DNA of 64,000 bases from Bernardetia sp. MNP-M8 (lineage in GTDB: Bacteria; Bacteroidota; Bacteroidia; Cytophagales; Bernardetiaceae), in NCBI RefSeq assembly GCF_037126285.1, contig NZ_CP147012.1, positions 2,130,001 through 2,194,000 on the forward strand, read 5' to 3'. Positions within the stretch are counted from its first letter, which is position 1. Each line of letters opens with the position of its first letter. A model generated the notes under the pieces. That model was not told where the DNA came from. It worked only from the letters and a program-made list of their open reading frames with translations, and made no database searches. The position numbers and the translations under genes were made by a program. Below are positions 62,541 through 64,000 of this stretch, one piece after another.

Positions 62541-62787
62541 AAACCTCTTAAAACTCTAACTTACGAACTTAACATTAAAAATACGTTTCTGCAATCGTAA
62601 TGTTTACTAAAATCATTCTATTTTATGTAAAAATTTGATTTTCAGCTTTTTACAAAATCTTAAATTGATTTAATTCTTTTTCTTGTAACAATATAGATTT
62701 TATAAATTATCTACTAATTCAAAATAATTTTCAATCTTAACCAACAATCATGTAATTTGCATAGAAGAACAAAAAACGAATTTTTAC
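62541..62787. other. Divergent intergenic region between moxR and the 7TMR-DISM gene
   Basis: 247 bp with no ORF or hairpin. It should hold the promoters of the flanking divergent genes. Confidence 0.45.
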
Positions 62788-64000
62788 ATGAAAAAAATAA
62801 AAATAAATGGGTTTTTAAATACCCTCCTTTTTGGAGTTTTTTTTCTATGTATTTTTGTTTTTTCAACAGAACTAATTGCTCAGCCTTTTACAAAAAATAT
62901 AGACAAAGAACGTGTACTGATTTTGGATTCTTTGAAAGAAGAATATGAATTAAATAGCTACTTTGATGTTTTTAAGGATAAAAAAAATAGTTATACTTTT
63001 AAAGGGCTAAATCCATATTCTTTTACTCCCTATGGGCTACATGATATTTCGGAGGATGTAGCTACATATTGGCTGCGTTTGACTATTCAAAATCCACATT
63101 TTTCTACTCAAAAACTGCTTGTGCCAACTGGTTTTATAGATTCCGTCATGCTTTTTATAGAGGAAAGAGATGGTGTTTATTCTACTCAACTTGGTGGTTC
63201 ATTAATTCCTCGCTCTGAAAGAGGTGTAAAAAGAGGTGGTATTTCGGTTTCTATGCTAGAAATTCCTGCTCAAAGCACGAAGATATTTTTCTTTCGTCTG
63301 CATAGTAGTACAAAACTTTCTAGTCAAGATGCTCGCTATTCACTCAGAAGATGGTTTACAGCCTATACTCCCGATGGTTATGAAGCCGAATTTCTGACAG
63401 CACGTAGTTTTCATAACTTTTTTTATGGGGCTATTTGGGTAATGCTCATTTATAATTTACTCGTTTTTATTGCACTTAGGGATAGGCAGTATATTTTTTA
63501 TGTTCTATATAATTTTCTTATTTTTACCTATATTTTTAGTAATATTGGACAGTTGGGAGAACTTTTTTTAATGGAATTTCCTCGCCTTGATGTTGGAATA
63601 CGACTTTTTAGTGGGATTTTGTCTGTTTTTGCGCTCCTCATGTTTGGAAAAGATCATCTCAAAACAATTATTTTTGCACCTCGCTGGCATAAATTTATTC
63701 AAGTTTTGGTCTATGTTACTTTAGGAATTACACTTCTTTATTTCTTGCGTTTTTGGCATTTGGGAAGAGTTTTGACAACAATTATTTTACCTCTTTCTTT
63801 GATTTCACTTCTTTTTGCAGGTCTGAAAAGCTATTATGAAGGTCACAAAAATGTGAAATATTTTCTTTGGGGAAACTCATTTTTTGTAATTGCTATTACA
63901 ATTTATTCGTTAGAGTTACTACTTTTTATTGATGCTTCTAGGTATTTGGAAACAATAGTTTTGGCTAGCATTACACTTCAAATGGCTCTTTTTTCATACG
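62788..64000 (+). CDS. 7TMR-DISM family membrane receptor (partial, runs off the window)
   Basis: 404 codons visible; the frame continues past 64000. A signal peptide (MKKIKINGFLNTLLFGVFF, then STELIAQ) leads to a DISMED2-like extracellular domain (YWLRLTIQNPHFSTQKLLVP near 92, SQDARYSLRRWFTAYTPDGY near 190). Several hydrophobic helices from about residue 212 (FFYGAIWVMLIYNLLVFIAL) then form the 7TM part. In this family the C-terminus is a kinase, cyclase or helix-turn-helix output, which cannot be seen here. It is read rightward, divergent from MoxR. Confidence 0.9.
   Translation, partial: MKKIKINGFLNTLLFGVFFLCIFVFSTELIAQPFTKNIDKERVLILDSLKEEYELNSYFDVFKDKKNSYTFKGLNPYSFTPYGLHDISEDVATYWLRLTIQNPHFSTQKLLVPTGFIDSVMLFIEERDGVYSTQLGGSLIPRSERGVKRGGISVSMLEIPAQSTKIFFFRLHSSTKLSSQDARYSLRRWFTAYTPDGYEAEFLTARSFHNFFYGAIWVMLIYNLLVFIALRDRQYIFYVLYNFLIFTYIFSNIGQLGELFLMEFPRLDVGIRLFSGILSVFALLMFGKDHLKTIIFAPRWHKFIQVLVYVTLGITLLYFLRFWHLGRVLTTIILPLSLISLLFAGLKSYYEGHKNVKYFLWGNSFFVIAITIYSLELLLFIDASRYLETIVLASITLQMALFSY

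Overview
The window is AT-rich bacterial chromosome, most likely from the phylum Bacteroidota (Cytophagales-like). The grounds are a Porin_10-type outer-membrane protein, a 7TMR-DISM sensor, a MaeB-type malic enzyme, a DnaQ exonuclease fused in front of DnaE, an AccD that has lost most zinc cysteines, and genes that generally lack Shine-Dalgarno sequences. The genus is a guess (Flexibacter/Bernardetia-like) and was not tested. No prophage, transposase, CRISPR array or plasmid gene was seen.

Layout. 1-1.9 kb: end of an rRNA operon (23S 3' part, 5S, terminator). 2-21.4 kb: housekeeping and unknown genes: an SDR threonine dehydrogenase, MaoC hydratase, flavin reductase, a long K/Q/E-rich protein, htpG, maeB, a Lon-N-like protein, a PDZ/hydrolase protein, accD, an rfbB carrying a coiled-coil extension, and a lipase-like hydrolase. 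21.7-28 kb: gltB-gltD. 28.5-32 kb: ribosomal cluster rplM-rpsI-rpsB-(small ORF)-tsf, read leftward. 32-38 kb: GNAT, glycosyltransferase, SixA-like phosphatase, then an ECF sigma / membrane anti-sigma candidate / DUF4097-like operon. 37.8-43.2 kb: leftward three-gene operon of a Sel1-repeat protein, a divergent HSP90 and an unknown helical protein. 43.6-49 kb: dnaE, interrupted at its active site by a LAGLIDADG intein; a HEPN-like gene follows. 49.9-55.6 kb: envelope genes (porin, CNNM/CBS protein, LptC) and small unknowns. 55.9-59.3 kb: dtd, a HAMP/PAS protein with no kinase domain, and an NtrC-type regulator overlapping it. 59.4-60.35 kb: a duplicated RNA locus. 60.5-64 kb: a sigma factor, MoxR ATPase and the start of a 7TMR-DISM receptor.

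The most unusual part is 59.38-60.35 kb on the minus strand. Two homologous units lie in tandem. In each, a structured domain of about 150 nt is followed by the 3' half of a tRNA, a 19-20 nt linker, and then the 5' half of the same tRNA. The halves are therefore in circularly permuted order. A hairpin, a complete but odd tRNA-like sequence and a near-identical terminator follow. Acceptor, T, anticodon-like, tail-hairpin and long-range helices all covary between the copies, so this looks like a maintained RNA structure and not debris. I do not recognise it. A permuted tmRNA-like or intron-derived RNA is possible but poorly matched.

The genome also carries several families of small palindromic repeats. 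One is an approximately 27-bp element in six copies, all in one orientation. Another is a roughly 118-bp MITE-like element in two inverted copies. Others are A/T-rich perfect palindromes and a nested-hairpin element downstream of gltB. Some of them supply gene ends: a palindrome encodes the last residues and abuts the stop of gltB, and one repeat cuts short a small ORF behind the HEPN-like gene.
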